A DNA stretch of 51,576 nt from CALLVY01 sp937899855 (lineage in GTDB: Bacteria; Bacteroidota; Bacteroidia; Chitinophagales; Saprospiraceae): contig JBCBQC010000042.1 of the NCBI GenBank assembly GCA_039820405.1, positions 1 through 51,576 of the forward strand, written 5' to 3'. The notes beneath the pieces are model-generated. The model was not told the DNA's origin. It made no database searches and worked only from the letters and a program-made list of their open reading frames with translations. Below, piece by piece: positions 1 through 8,931 of this stretch. Each line of letters begins with the position of its first letter. Position 1 is the first letter of the stretch. A program made the position numbers and the translations under genes.

Positions 1-72
1 CCAGCCAAAGCTAAAAGCGATGAGGAACAACACAATCGCCAGTCCGAGAATATAGTAAAGACGTTTCGTCAT
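1..72 (-). other. Inverted 5' end of the NtrY-like kinase gene (codons 1-24)
   Basis: Read on the minus strand from 72 down to 1, this stretch encodes MTKRLYYILGLAIVLFLIAF followed by SFGW, an ideal N-terminal membrane anchor. It stops exactly at the window edge. The plus-strand kinase frame that opens at 89 starts KFGWYTSRS, so the two pieces share FGW in the same codon phase. Bases 1-9 are the reverse complement of 92-100. Joining them gives an uninterrupted N-terminus for the gene at 89-3772. I read this as a fold-back join at a contig end. A real inversion cannot be excluded. Confidence 0.75.
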
Positions 73-88
73 ACGGAAATACTACTGA

Positions 89-3000
89 AAATTTGGCTGG
101 TATACCTCGCGCAGCAATAAGCTCAAGACCTATGCCCACCAGATTGAGGAGCACCTGCACCAGGAGGAGAAGAAAATCATCGACTTTCTCGAAAACAAGG
201 CCTTTATCAAGCGGCAGCTCAGTCCGCAGCACGGCATTCCCTTTACCCAAATCGAAGCCGACTTTCACTACTTGGAGGATCTCTCGCAAGCCCCCTCGAC
301 CATCTCGATCTACCAGCGGGACTCTCTCGTATTCTGGAGCAACAATTTTGCCCTCCCCTACGCCGAAGAAATCCGGGGGGCCAGTCCCAACCGGGAGCAA
401 ACCCTGATCGAACTCCGGAGTGGCCATTACGAGATGATTCGCCAGAAATTCATCGATCCCGAAATCGGGCCCTACACGGTGGTGGGGCTCATTCCCGTCA
501 AGTACGAGTACGAACTCGACAGCAAGTACCTGGCGCATAAGTTCGCCGCCACGGCCAATATCCCCAAGCAGATTCAAATCGATTTGGAGAGCAGCGATTT
601 TCCCATCCGGACCCGATTGGGACAGGACCTGGCCTTTCTCCGATCCCAGGGAGAACTGACCGATGTGGTGAGCCTCCAGTGGCTGCTGGGCATCTTCCTC
701 CTGGCTTTCGCCGTCCTGATCGTCTTTTTCAACGCCATCGCGCGTCGACTGGTCGACCAAAACAATCCCCTCCGGGGTGCTGCCTTTTTGATCACCAGTC
801 TCTTTGGCCTGCGCCTACTCACCGTCCTGTTTGACTTTAGTGGATATTTCAGTATCCTCCCCTTATTCGCCAAAAATTTTGACACCAACCTGAGTAGCTC
901 GCTAGGGGATTTACTGGTCAATATCATCTTGCTCCTGTGGGTGATGATGTTTTTCTACCGGGAGTTCAAAGTCCGGTCTTACAACCACCTCACGGACAAG
1001 ACGAAGTTTTGGCTCACCAGTATCAACTATTTGGCCATCCTCGTCGGGATCCTCCTCATCACCAATGTATTCAAGACGCTGGTTTTTCACACCACGATTT
1101 CCTTTGATTTCGACAACGTCTTCAACCTCGATCGCTACAGCCTGATCGCCATCGTCGGTGTGATCCTCCTGCTGATGGCCCTGTACCTGTTTAGCCACCG
1201 AATGATGAGTACCATCGTCAGCATCGGGCTCGATTGGCACCGCCGGCTGACGGCATTGGGATTGGCCCTGCTGGGATCGATTCCCCTACTGCTCTTGTTC
1301 GATCTGCTCCTACCGGCGACCTACATCCTACTCATCGCTTTTATCTTTATCCAGATCTTTGACCTGTTTATCGACAGCAAGGTCATCACCTTTACTTGGT
1401 TGGTGATTTGGTTGGTCATCCTTTCCGCTTTTCCGGCGATCCTCTTGTTCAAGTACAATGCTTACCGCGACCGTACCGTCCGGCTGAGCTACGCCAAGGA
1501 ATTGGCCAACCTGCGCGATCAGGTGGCCGAAAGTGCCTTTATCCAGTTGCAGAACAGGATCAAGGACGATAATTTTATCCGTGGTGAGTTTGCCAAGCCC
1601 TTTCCCTTTCGCGTGGATGAGGAAAAGATCAAACGCCAGATCGATAAGTATTACACGCACGACAATTACCTGTTCTACAATTACGACTACACCGTCAGCG
1701 CCTTCAACAAGTACCAACAGGCGGCCATCAAGAACCAGCGGGAGTCTTTCCAGTCGATTTCGCAAAAATTGGGAGAATCCAGCATGATCAAGCAGGAGTC
1801 TGGTTTGCGCTTTTGGTCGGACAATGGTCGGCAGAACAACTACCTCATCGAGTTGGCGATTCCGGTGGGGGTCAAGGACAAACCCATCTCGCTCTACCTC
1901 GAGTTTTTCCGCCAGCGGCGGGAGCCTTCCAAGGTGTACACCGAATTGCTGGTGGATAAGCAATACAAGAACTTGGTGGAGTTGAAAAAGTACGAGTACG
2001 CGATCTACAAGGATCAGCAGCGCATCGATTCGGAGGGCAAGGTCTACGGGCCACTGCTGACGATCCCGGATTTGCCGCCGGTGGGCAAGAGTCGAGAGTT
2101 GGTTCACGAAAACCGGTCGGACTTGATTTACCAGGGCAAGAACGGCATCGTCGTACTATTGGGGCGGGACAAGGAGACCTTTTTGAAGGCGATTTCGCTG
2201 TTTTCCTACATCTTTGGAATGCTGATCAGCCTGGTGCTGAGCTTTGCGCTGTTCAACACCATTTTCCCCATTCTCCCCAATACCCTTAGCTTTTCGATTT
2301 CGAGCAAGCCCTCGCTCAAAAACCGCATCCAGCTTTCGGTGATCTCGCTGATTGTGGCCTCCTTCGTCATCATCGGCTTTGTGACGGTGTGGTTTTTCCG
2401 CAATTCTTCCGAGGAGTACCACGAGTCCCGGCTGGAGCGGAAGACGCGGTCGGTGCTGACCGATGCCAAACACGAAATCGAGCTGCTCAAAGCGGGGCCG
2501 GATTCGACGCTGGACCTTCGGCAGATGGTCGTTCCCATTTCCGAAATTCACCGCATCGACGTCAACCTCTACGACCTGAACGGCCGACTCATCAATTCTT
2601 CGGAAGGGGATATTTTCAACAAGGGCCTCCTCGCGCCCTGGATGCCTTCGCTGGCCTACCAGGCGCTGGCCAAGCAAAAACTCTCGGAGTTTATCCAGGA
2701 ACAGGAAAAAGTGGGGGACCTCATTTACAAAGCCTCCTACGTTCCGCTAAGTTATCAGAACCAAACCATCGCCTACCTCGGACTGCCCTACTACTCCAAA
2801 CAACGCCAACTGCGTAGCGACATCACGGTGTTTATGAGTACCCTGCTCAACGTCTACGTCTTTCTCCTCCTCATCGCCGGGGGTATCGCCATCATGGTGG
2901 CCAATTCGATTACCCGTCCCCTGGCCAAAATCGGGGAAAAGCTCAAGCAACTGCGCTTGGGCGGTTCCAACGAACCCCTGGAGTGGAAGAGTCGGGACGA

Positions 3001-3772
3001 ACTGGGCGCCCTCATCAAGGAATACAATAAAATGATCCGCCAGCTGGACGAAAGCGCGGACAAACTGGCCCAGTCGGAACGGGAAAGTGCCTGGCGAGAG
3101 ATGGCCAAGCAAGTGGCCCACGAAATCAAGAATCCGCTGACGCCCATGAAGCTCAGCATTCAGTACCTCCAACACGCCTACCGCTCCAACCCCGACGACA
3201 TCGAGCCCCTGCTCAAACGGGTGTCCAGCACCTTGATCGAGCAGATCGACAATTTGGCGCAAATCGCCTCCGAATTTTCCAACTTCGCCAAGATGCCCCG
3301 GGCCGAGAACCAACAAATTGACCTCAACCAACTCATCGACTCGGTATTCCACCTCTTTAGCAAGGAGCGGGAGGACATGGACATGCAACTGGTGCTGCCG
3401 CCCAAGCAGTACTTTGTGTACGCCGATAAGAATCACCTCATGCGGGTGTTCAACAACCTCATCAAAAACGCCATCCAAGCCATCCCCGACGATCGCCACG
3501 GCATCATCAAGGTCTCGCTATACCTCCAGGACGATTACGCCACGGTGAAGGTAGCGGACAATGGCACGGGCATCCCCAAGGACAAGCGCGACAAGGTCTT
3601 TGTCCCCAATTTTACCACCAAGAATTCGGGCACGGGACTCGGGCTGGCCATTTCCAAAAACATCATCGAATCGGTAGACGGCAAAATTCGCTTCGACACC
3701 GAGGTCAACGTCGGTACCGACTTCTACGTCGAGTTGCCGCTGGTGGAGATGAAGGAATTGGAGGAGGTCTAG
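89..3772 (+). CDS. NtrY-type multi-pass sensor histidine kinase, 5' end displaced
   Basis: Membrane sensor kinase that autophosphorylates on histidine and signals to a response regulator not seen in the window. The frame is open from 89 but has no good start, because codons 1-24 are inverted at 1-72. The rebuilt protein would be about 1247 aa. Counting from the TTG at 272 (1166 aa): a helix near 131-151, several more to about 390, an extracytoplasmic domain, helices near 650-720, a second sensor region, then a helix running into HAMP (NSITRPLAKIGEKL). The H-box AKQVAHEIKNPLTPMKLS has its His near residue 950 and is characteristic of the NtrY family. The N-box (NNLIKNAIQAI) and G boxes (DNGTGIP, GTGLGLAISK) are intact, so catalysis is expected. 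An NtrC-like partner would be usual for the family. The ligand is unknown. Confidence 0.9.
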   Translation, partial: KFGWYTSRSNKLKTYAHQIEEHLHQEEKKIIDFLENKAFIKRQLSPQHGIPFTQIEADFHYLEDLSQAPSTISIYQRDSLVFWSNNFALPYAEEIRGASPNREQTLIELRSGHYEMIRQKFIDPEIGPYTVVGLIPVKYEYELDSKYLAHKFAATANIPKQIQIDLESSDFPIRTRLGQDLAFLRSQGELTDVVSLQWLLGIFLLAFAVLIVFFNAIARRLVDQNNPLRGAAFLITSLFGLRLLTVLFDFSGYFSILPLFAKNFDTNLSSSLGDLLVNIILLLWVMMFFYREFKVRSYNHLTDKTKFWLTSINYLAILVGILLITNVFKTLVFHTTISFDFDNVFNLDRYSLIAIVGVILLLMALYLFSHRMMSTIVSIGLDWHRRLTALGLALLGSIPLLLLFDLLLPATYILLIAFIFIQIFDLFIDSKVITFTWLVIWLVILSAFPAILLFKYNAYRDRTVRLSYAKELANLRDQVAESAFIQLQNRIKDDNFIRGEFAKPFPFRVDEEKIKRQIDKYYTHDNYLFYNYDYTVSAFNKYQQAAIKNQRESFQSISQKLGESSMIKQESGLRFWSDNGRQNNYLIELAIPVGVKDKPISLYLEFFRQRREPSKVYTELLVDKQYKNLVELKKYEYAIYKDQQRIDSEGKVYGPLLTIPDLPPVGKSRELVHENRSDLIYQGKNGIVVLLGRDKETFLKAISLFSYIFGMLISLVLSFALFNTIFPILPNTLSFSISSKPSLKNRIQLSVISLIVASFVIIGFVTVWFFRNSSEEYHESRLERKTRSVLTDAKHEIELLKAGPDSTLDLRQMVVPISEIHRIDVNLYDLNGRLINSSEGDIFNKGLLAPWMPSLAYQALAKQKLSEFIQEQEKVGDLIYKASYVPLSYQNQTIAYLGLPYYSKQRQLRSDITVFMSTLLNVYVFLLLIAGGIAIMVANSITRPLAKIGEKLKQLRLGGSNEPLEWKSRDELGALIKEYNKMIRQLDESADKLAQSERESAWREMAKQVAHEIKNPLTPMKLSIQYLQHAYRSNPDDIEPLLKRVSSTLIEQIDNLAQIASEFSNFAKMPRAENQQIDLNQLIDSVFHLFSKEREDMDMQLVLPPKQYFVYADKNHLMRVFNNLIKNAIQAIPDDRHGIIKVSLYLQDDYATVKVADNGTGIPKDKRDKVFVPNFTTKNSGTGLGLAISKNIIESVDGKIRFDTEVNVGTDFYVELPLVEMKELEEV

Positions 3773-3929
3773 CGTCTCCCCGATCGACTTTTCCCCCATC
3801 GCCGACTCCAAAACTTTTTAGCCTTTCGGGGGGCCTTCTGGCCCAAATGATCCAACCAAAATTGCTTTGGGCTGTTGTCTTTCGCAAGGGAATGGAGAAA
3901 TCGTCCTAAAAAATTAAAAAGTTGAGACC

Positions 3930-5405
3930 TTGATCAAAAAAGAACGTATCGGAATCGTTGGGGCAGGCATTGCGGGCCTGGCTACGGCGGTGCGGCTGGC
4001 CAGTCGGGGACACGAGGTGGACGTCTTTGAGGCCAATGCCTACCCGGGGGGTAAGTTGTCGGCCTTCGAACTAAAGGGCTACCGCTTTGATGCGGGTCCT
4101 TCCCTCTTCACCATGCCCGCCTACGTCGACGAACTCTTCCGCCTGGCGGGCGAGGCGCCCGAACAACACTTTCAGTACCGCCGTCTGCCCATCGTCTGTC
4201 ACTATTTCTGGGAAGATGGAACCAAACTGCTGGCCCACGCGGGCATTGCGGAATTTGCCCAGGAAGTGGAAGCCCAACTGGGCGTGCCGGCGGCCAAGGT
4301 CGAGGCAGCCCTCGCCGAGAGCGAACGCAAACACGACCTGTCGGGCAAGATTTTTCTCAACAAATCCCTCCACCGCCTGAGTACCTGGACCAATTGGGAA
4401 GCGCTCCGCGCTATGATCCGCATCCCCACGCTCGACCTGTTTACGAGCATGAACGCGGTGAACGAAAAACAACTCCAACACCCCAAATTGGTCCAGCTTT
4501 TCAACCGCTTCGCCACCTACAATGGCTCCAACCCCTACAAAGTACCGGGCCTGCTCAACATCATCCCCTACTTCGAGCACAAAGTCGGCGCCTACCTGCC
4601 CAAAGGCGGGATGCACACCATCACCCAGAGCATCTTCGAGCTGGCGCAGCGCCGGGGGGTACGCTTCCACTTCGAGCACCCGGTAGACCGCATTCTGGTG
4701 GAAAACAAACGGGCCGTCGGCCTAGAAATTGGGGAGCAGCGCCACGCATTCGACCGGGTGATCAGCAATATGGACGTCTTTTTTACCTACAAAAAGCTGC
4801 TGGCCGACCAGGCACCGCCCGAACGGACGCTCCGCCAGCCCAAGTCGACCTCCGCGCTGATCTTTTACTGGGGCATCGAGCAGCAGTTTGAACAACTGGG
4901 CCTACACAACATCTTCTTTAGCAACGACTACCGCGACGAATTTGCCCACCTCGAACGGGGCAGCGTCAGCGAGGATCCGACCATCTACATCAACATCACC
5001 CAAAAGTACGAAGCCGAAGATGCCCCCCCGGGCTGCGAAAACTGGTTTACCATGGTCAACGTCCCCCACCATTCGGGTCAGGATTGGGATGCGCTAATCG
5101 ATCGGACGCGGCGGCAGGTGATCGCCAAGGTGAGCCGCATCCTCCACCGCGATATCCGACCCTTGATTGCTTGTGAAGAAATCCTCGATCCACGGAGCAT
5201 CGAACGCAAGACCTCTTCGCATTTGGGAGCACTCTACGGCACGAGTTCGAACAAACGGATGGCCGCCTTTTTACGCCACGCCAATTTTAAGCGCAACATT
5301 CAACATTTGTATTTTTGTGGCGGGAGTGTACACCCCGGTGGTGGGATACCCCTCTGCCTCTTGTCGGCCAAAATCGTCGACGAACTGATCCACGAAAACC
5401 TTTGA
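3930..5405 (+). CDS. crtD: Carotenoid 3,4-desaturase (CrtD-like, CrtI family)
   Basis: FAD-dependent carotene desaturase of 491 aa. The N-terminal dinucleotide-binding fold is clear (IGIVGAGIAGLATAVRLASR, acidic end VDVFEA, then YPGGK), and the C-terminus has the family FAD motif CGGSVHPGGGIPLCLLSAK. The DAGPSLFTMPAYVDELF stretch resembles Bacteroidota 1-hydroxycarotenoid 3,4-desaturases more than phytoene desaturases. The following genes, a CruF-like hydratase and CrtZ, support that reading. The chosen start is TTG at 3930, which gives MIKKERIGIVGAG; no ATG fits. It is followed after about 10-15 nt by the hydratase gene, so the two are probably co-transcribed. CrtI activity is the main alternative. 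Confidence 0.82.
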   Translation: MIKKERIGIVGAGIAGLATAVRLASRGHEVDVFEANAYPGGKLSAFELKGYRFDAGPSLFTMPAYVDELFRLAGEAPEQHFQYRRLPIVCHYFWEDGTKLLAHAGIAEFAQEVEAQLGVPAAKVEAALAESERKHDLSGKIFLNKSLHRLSTWTNWEALRAMIRIPTLDLFTSMNAVNEKQLQHPKLVQLFNRFATYNGSNPYKVPGLLNIIPYFEHKVGAYLPKGGMHTITQSIFELAQRRGVRFHFEHPVDRILVENKRAVGLEIGEQRHAFDRVISNMDVFFTYKKLLADQAPPERTLRQPKSTSALIFYWGIEQQFEQLGLHNIFFSNDYRDEFAHLERGSVSEDPTIYINITQKYEAEDAPPGCENWFTMVNVPHHSGQDWDALIDRTRRQVIAKVSRILHRDIRPLIACEEILDPRSIERKTSSHLGALYGTSSNKRMAAFLRHANFKRNIQHLYFCGGSVHPGGGIPLCLLSAKIVDELIHENL

Positions 5406-5414
5406 TAAAAACCA

Positions 5415-6068
5415 TTGCCCGTGACGCTTGATCTCAATCGACAGGAATCCTATTCCATCTTGCTCTTGCTGGCGTTTTACCTGTCCGGGGTGCTCATCAT
5501 CGGATCGGGCCATTTCCCCGATTTTATCCTCCTCACCCCCCTCAACCTCCTGGTGTCCATCGGCGTCGTACTGTGGAATCATCCCCAGTGGTCCGCCGCG
5601 ACCTGGGGCGTCCTGTTGTTGAGCTTTGCGGTAGGCTTTGGCGTAGAAATCATCGGGATCAATACGGGACTGATTTTTGGCGAATACGCCTACGGGCCAG
5701 TCCTGGGCTGGAAAATTCTGGGCACGCCCCCCATGATCGGCATCAACTGGGCCCTGCTGACCTACTGCATCGGCTGTACGGTCAATGCCCTCCTCCCCCA
5801 GTGGTCCTGGCCGCTGCGGGCCGCCATCAGCGCTTCGGTCATGGTACTCCTCGATTACTTTATCGAACCCGTCGCCATTTTCTACGACATGTGGACCTGG
5901 ACGGCCCCGGAAGTGCCCCTCCAGAACTATCTGGCCTGGTTTGTCATCTCCTGGATACTCCTCGCCGTCTTCCACTATTTACAAGGTTGGATAAAAAACA
6001 AAGTGGCCTATTGCCTGTTAATTATGCAATTCTTATTTTTCTGGGCCCTAGGCCAAATTATTGCTTAA
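5415..6068 (+). CDS. cruF: Carotenoid 1,2-hydratase, CruF-like (DUF422) membrane protein
   Basis: Integral membrane protein of 217 aa with about seven hydrophobic helices and the conserved stretch VEIIGINTGLIFGEYAYG followed by LGTPPMIGINW. These are hallmarks of the DUF422 carotenoid biosynthesis family (CruF, bisanhydrobacterioruberin hydratase). The enzyme adds water to the psi end group of gamma-carotene or lycopene derivatives, giving the 1'-hydroxyl group. The start is uncertain: TTG at 5415 or GTG at 5421. It lies between crtD and crtZ in the same direction with short gaps. Its position in the trio argues for monocyclic carotenoid synthesis. Confidence 0.82.
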   Translation: MPVTLDLNRQESYSILLLLAFYLSGVLIIGSGHFPDFILLTPLNLLVSIGVVLWNHPQWSAATWGVLLLSFAVGFGVEIIGINTGLIFGEYAYGPVLGWKILGTPPMIGINWALLTYCIGCTVNALLPQWSWPLRAAISASVMVLLDYFIEPVAIFYDMWTWTAPEVPLQNYLAWFVISWILLAVFHYLQGWIKNKVAYCLLIMQFLFFWALGQIIA

Positions 6069-6086
6069 AAAGACTAGACTGTATAC

Positions 6087-6584
6087 ATGGATATCTTGCT
6101 ATATATTTTCGTCACGCTCGCTGCGGTAGTCGGAATGGAGTTTGCGGCTTGGTTTACGCACAAGTACGTGATGCACGGTTTTTTGTGGGACTGGCACGAA
6201 GATCACCACCAACCCCACCTCAAGGAGGGCTTTTTTGAAAAAAATGACCTCTTTTTCCTCGTATTCGCCGTTCCTTCCGCCTTTTGCTACATCGTAGGAT
6301 CCTCGACCGCCCACTTTTGGGTGTTTTTTATCGGGGTGGGTATCTCCATCTACGGACTCATCTACTTTTTGATCCACGACGTGTACATCCACCGCCGCTT
6401 CAACTGGTTCAAACAGCTGGATTCGACCTATTCTCGGGCCATTCTACGGGCGCACGGTGCTCACCACGCTACCCAGGAAAAGGACGGCAGCGAATCTTTT
6501 GGCTTGTTGGTAGTACACCCCAAATTTTTTAAAAAGCGCAGCGAGTGGAAGAAGAAAAAACCCGCTAAAAAAGTCAGTCACTAA
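6087..6584 (+). CDS. crtZ: Beta-carotene 3-hydroxylase
   Basis: Non-haem di-iron hydroxylase of 165 aa that adds the 3-hydroxyl to the beta-ionone ring. The membrane-hydroxylase histidine clusters are visible in order: HKYVMH, HEDHH, HDVYIHRR and HGAHH. Hydrophobic segments lie between them. The C-terminus is strongly basic (KKRSEWKKKKPAKK). It starts with ATG 18 nt after cruF and ends the carotenoid trio. Length and motifs agree with the CrtZ family (fatty acid hydroxylase superfamily). Confidence 0.9.
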   Translation: MDILLYIFVTLAAVVGMEFAAWFTHKYVMHGFLWDWHEDHHQPHLKEGFFEKNDLFFLVFAVPSAFCYIVGSSTAHFWVFFIGVGISIYGLIYFLIHDVYIHRRFNWFKQLDSTYSRAILRAHGAHHATQEKDGSESFGLLVVHPKFFKKRSEWKKKKPAKKVSH

Positions 6585-6615
6585 CCGCTACCACTTCCTA
6601 CTCCATCGGGTCGGG

Positions 6616-8766
6616 TCAATGACGGACTTTCGCGGTCCGGCCGTGCCGATTGAGCCGTAGGGTACGCGCTCCTTTTTTGACCAAGGCAAAGCCCTCGGGC
6701 GAGAATCCCCGCACGACTGCATCGTAAAAAGGCTTGATGGTCACCTCTCCTTTTTCATTGATAAAGCCCCATTGTCCCTCTTTTTGGATGGCCAGGTAGC
6801 CATTGGAAAAGACGCCGACGGAATCAAACTGGGGAGGCAACAGGACCTCGTGGGCGGCGTTCTTGATGCCCCATCCGCCATCGGGATGCGGGAACCCATA
6901 AATACTGGTTGCGGATGGGGTCGCTTCCTCACGAAGGGCGCGCTGGCTCAGTTGGAGGCGTCTGCGCAGGACCTGCTTGCCCGAATAAGGCAGCTGGTCA
7001 GCAGCGCGGTAGCCCTCCAGGGCACTGGCAAAATCACCCTCGGCAAAGGATTCATCCGCCACGTGCCGAAGCGAATCAAACTGGTTGCGGTGCTGGTCGT
7101 CCCGTTCCTTTTGTAGACGGGTCCGTCTTTGGGCCACCTCTTTTTGCGTCTTTCCCTCCGTACTCAAACGCTCGACCTCATCCAATTTCATCAGGGCGCG
7201 TTCGTATTCCTGGGTCTCCCCCATTTTCCCACTCGCCCGGAGCAATTCCTCCACCCGTTTTTTCCGCCGCCGCTCGTTCCACTCCCGCTCTTCCGGACAA
7301 TTTTCCACGCAGCGTCCCCGCTGGTCGATGGTCAGCTGCCGCCCGTCCCGCACCACGATGGCCTCCCCCTGCTCAAAACGCGGGGTGATTACGCTGTCGA
7401 GTCCGCTGATGAGCTCCCGCCCCCGCGCGTCGATAAAGGCAAAGTCGCCCTCCGCCTTTTTTACCATCGCCAAGCCCTCACTAAAGGAGGCCGCATCCAG
7501 GTAGGTCAGGGGAATCCGTACCTCTCCCGACCGATCGATAAAACCACACTGCCCATCCCGGGCAACGTAGGCCAGATCCTCCTGTGGGGAGTGGGGCCAG
7601 GCCCCATCGTAGTCGAATTCGATTTGTACCTCATTCGCCTCGTCGATGTAGCCCCATTTACCCGCCGCATTCTGTACGGGCGCCAAGCCCTCAGAGAAGT
7701 TCCGCCCGGCGAGATAATCCGTCCGCAGTACCACCTCCTGATCGGCATTGCGGTATACGATGCCGCCTTGCTCCAGCGAGGCCACCGGGCCGGTGCCGCC
7801 CTTCTGGAGCAACAACAGGGGGGTGAGCAGCAGGCCCACCGTACTCATGGCGATGACCAGCTTAAATACCTCGATCCCAAAAATTTTGAGTTGTAAAAAT
7901 CGGGGAGCTTGGGAATCCTCCTTGGGTTCCTCCCGTACCGGCGCCACGGCGGCCAGGGCGGCCTCGGTAGCCGCTTTGAGTACGGCAGCTTCGGAATCTT
8001 CGGGTTTGAAGACCAGGGCCTGGGCCAGGGCGGAGCGGGCGTCGAGAAAGCGCTCCTCGCGGTAGGCCTGTTCACCGCGGGCGAGGTGGCGCTGGAAGTA
8101 GATCTCGTTGCGGCAGCGCTCCAGACGCCGCTCGACAGCGGCAACCTCCACGGCGCTTTCGCTTTGGGCAAAATGGAGGGCTTGCTGGTACTTGGCTTGG
8201 GCTTCCAGCCATTTGCCCGCCGCAAAATAATGCTCGGCTTCCTCCTGGCTACGTTGAAACTCCAGGTGGCGTTTCTGCTGGTCCGGGGGCCGGTCCTCCT
8301 GCTTGAGATCCAGGATAATGTCTTCGATGGTGCGGGTAATTTGGACGTAGGGCTCGTCGGCGTGGGCCCAGTCGCTACTGGAGATCGGAAGCCCATTGCG
8401 GGGAAGGACCTCCAGCTCGGCAAAGGGGGCCCGCTCCCACAGACAGGGGCGAACGATGATGGGGATGGTCCGAACCCGGCCTTCCTCGTGTAGCCGGACG
8501 GCCTGCTTCATCTCTTGGTGGTAGCAGAAGTCGGAGGCGATAAAGTCCGCACTGACCAGTAGGAGGATGATATCGGATCGGTGGAGGGCGTCATGGACCG
8601 TTGCCTCCCAGTCGCTGCCGACTTCGACCAGACCGTTGTACCATACCTTATCAACTAGCCCCAGCCGCTCCAGCACGCTGAGGTGAACCTTCAATTCCTC
8701 GAGGAAGCTCCGGTCGGTGGAGGTATAGGCGATAAAGATATTGATGTGCTCGGGCGTGTTAATCAT
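6616..8766 (-). CDS. TIR-TPR-TM-WG-repeat membrane protein
   Basis: Unusual 716-aa mosaic. Residues 8-115 form a TIR domain (INIFIAYTSTDRSFLEEL, then IILLLVSADFIASDFC). The Glu in HQEM (E85) sits where NAD-cleaving TIR domains carry their catalytic Glu. Residues 165-275 are TPR-like helices, and 301-320 form a single membrane helix. Residues 333-480 hold degenerate WG repeats (KWGYIDEANEV, QCGFIDRSGEV), 490-610 are charged helices, and 616-705 hold further WG repeats (GWGIKNAAHEV, QWGFINEKGEV). The TIR end should be cytoplasmic and the WG repeats outside. NADase activity and any defence or cell-death role are inference. The gene is divergent from the one at 8932 and convergent with crtZ, 31 bp apart. 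Confidence 0.8.
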   Translation of the reverse strand: MINTPEHINIFIAYTSTDRSFLEELKVHLSVLERLGLVDKVWYNGLVEVGSDWEATVHDALHRSDIILLLVSADFIASDFCYHQEMKQAVRLHEEGRVRTIPIIVRPCLWERAPFAELEVLPRNGLPISSSDWAHADEPYVQITRTIEDIILDLKQEDRPPDQQKRHLEFQRSQEEAEHYFAAGKWLEAQAKYQQALHFAQSESAVEVAAVERRLERCRNEIYFQRHLARGEQAYREERFLDARSALAQALVFKPEDSEAAVLKAATEAALAAVAPVREEPKEDSQAPRFLQLKIFGIEVFKLVIAMSTVGLLLTPLLLLQKGGTGPVASLEQGGIVYRNADQEVVLRTDYLAGRNFSEGLAPVQNAAGKWGYIDEANEVQIEFDYDGAWPHSPQEDLAYVARDGQCGFIDRSGEVRIPLTYLDAASFSEGLAMVKKAEGDFAFIDARGRELISGLDSVITPRFEQGEAIVVRDGRQLTIDQRGRCVENCPEEREWNERRRKKRVEELLRASGKMGETQEYERALMKLDEVERLSTEGKTQKEVAQRRTRLQKERDDQHRNQFDSLRHVADESFAEGDFASALEGYRAADQLPYSGKQVLRRRLQLSQRALREEATPSATSIYGFPHPDGGWGIKNAAHEVLLPPQFDSVGVFSNGYLAIQKEGQWGFINEKGEVTIKPFYDAVVRGFSPEGFALVKKGARTLRLNRHGRTAKVRH

Positions 8767-8846
8767 GCTAGGTGGATCGACGGCGGGTTCCGCGGCCTAC
8801 AAATTTGCGATTAAATTAAGCATTATTCCAAAATATTAACAGCGCC

Positions 8847-8866
8847 ACCGGGCAAAATAGCCCGGT
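8847..8866. promoter_or_regulatory. Perfect 7-bp hairpin in a divergent promoter region
   Basis: ACCGGGC at 8847-8853 pairs with GCCCGGT at 8860-8866 around a 6-nt AT-rich loop. It lies between two divergently transcribed genes, so it is not a gene-end terminator. It could be an operator for both genes or a 5'-leader hairpin. Confidence 0.35.
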
Positions 8867-8931
8867 AAAAAATGTACTTTATCCGCTAAGTCCGCTAAAT
8901 TTGTTGGGTTACCAGTGGAAGAAAAGCGCCA

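Noticed and set aside
3831..3844. Terminator after the NtrY-like kinase
   Set aside because: A 5-bp GGGCC/GGCCC stem without a T tract; not convincing.
7129..7896. 255-codon plus-strand frame inside the TIR-WG gene
   Set aside because: Overlaps the TIR-WG coding sequence entirely and has no domain signature.
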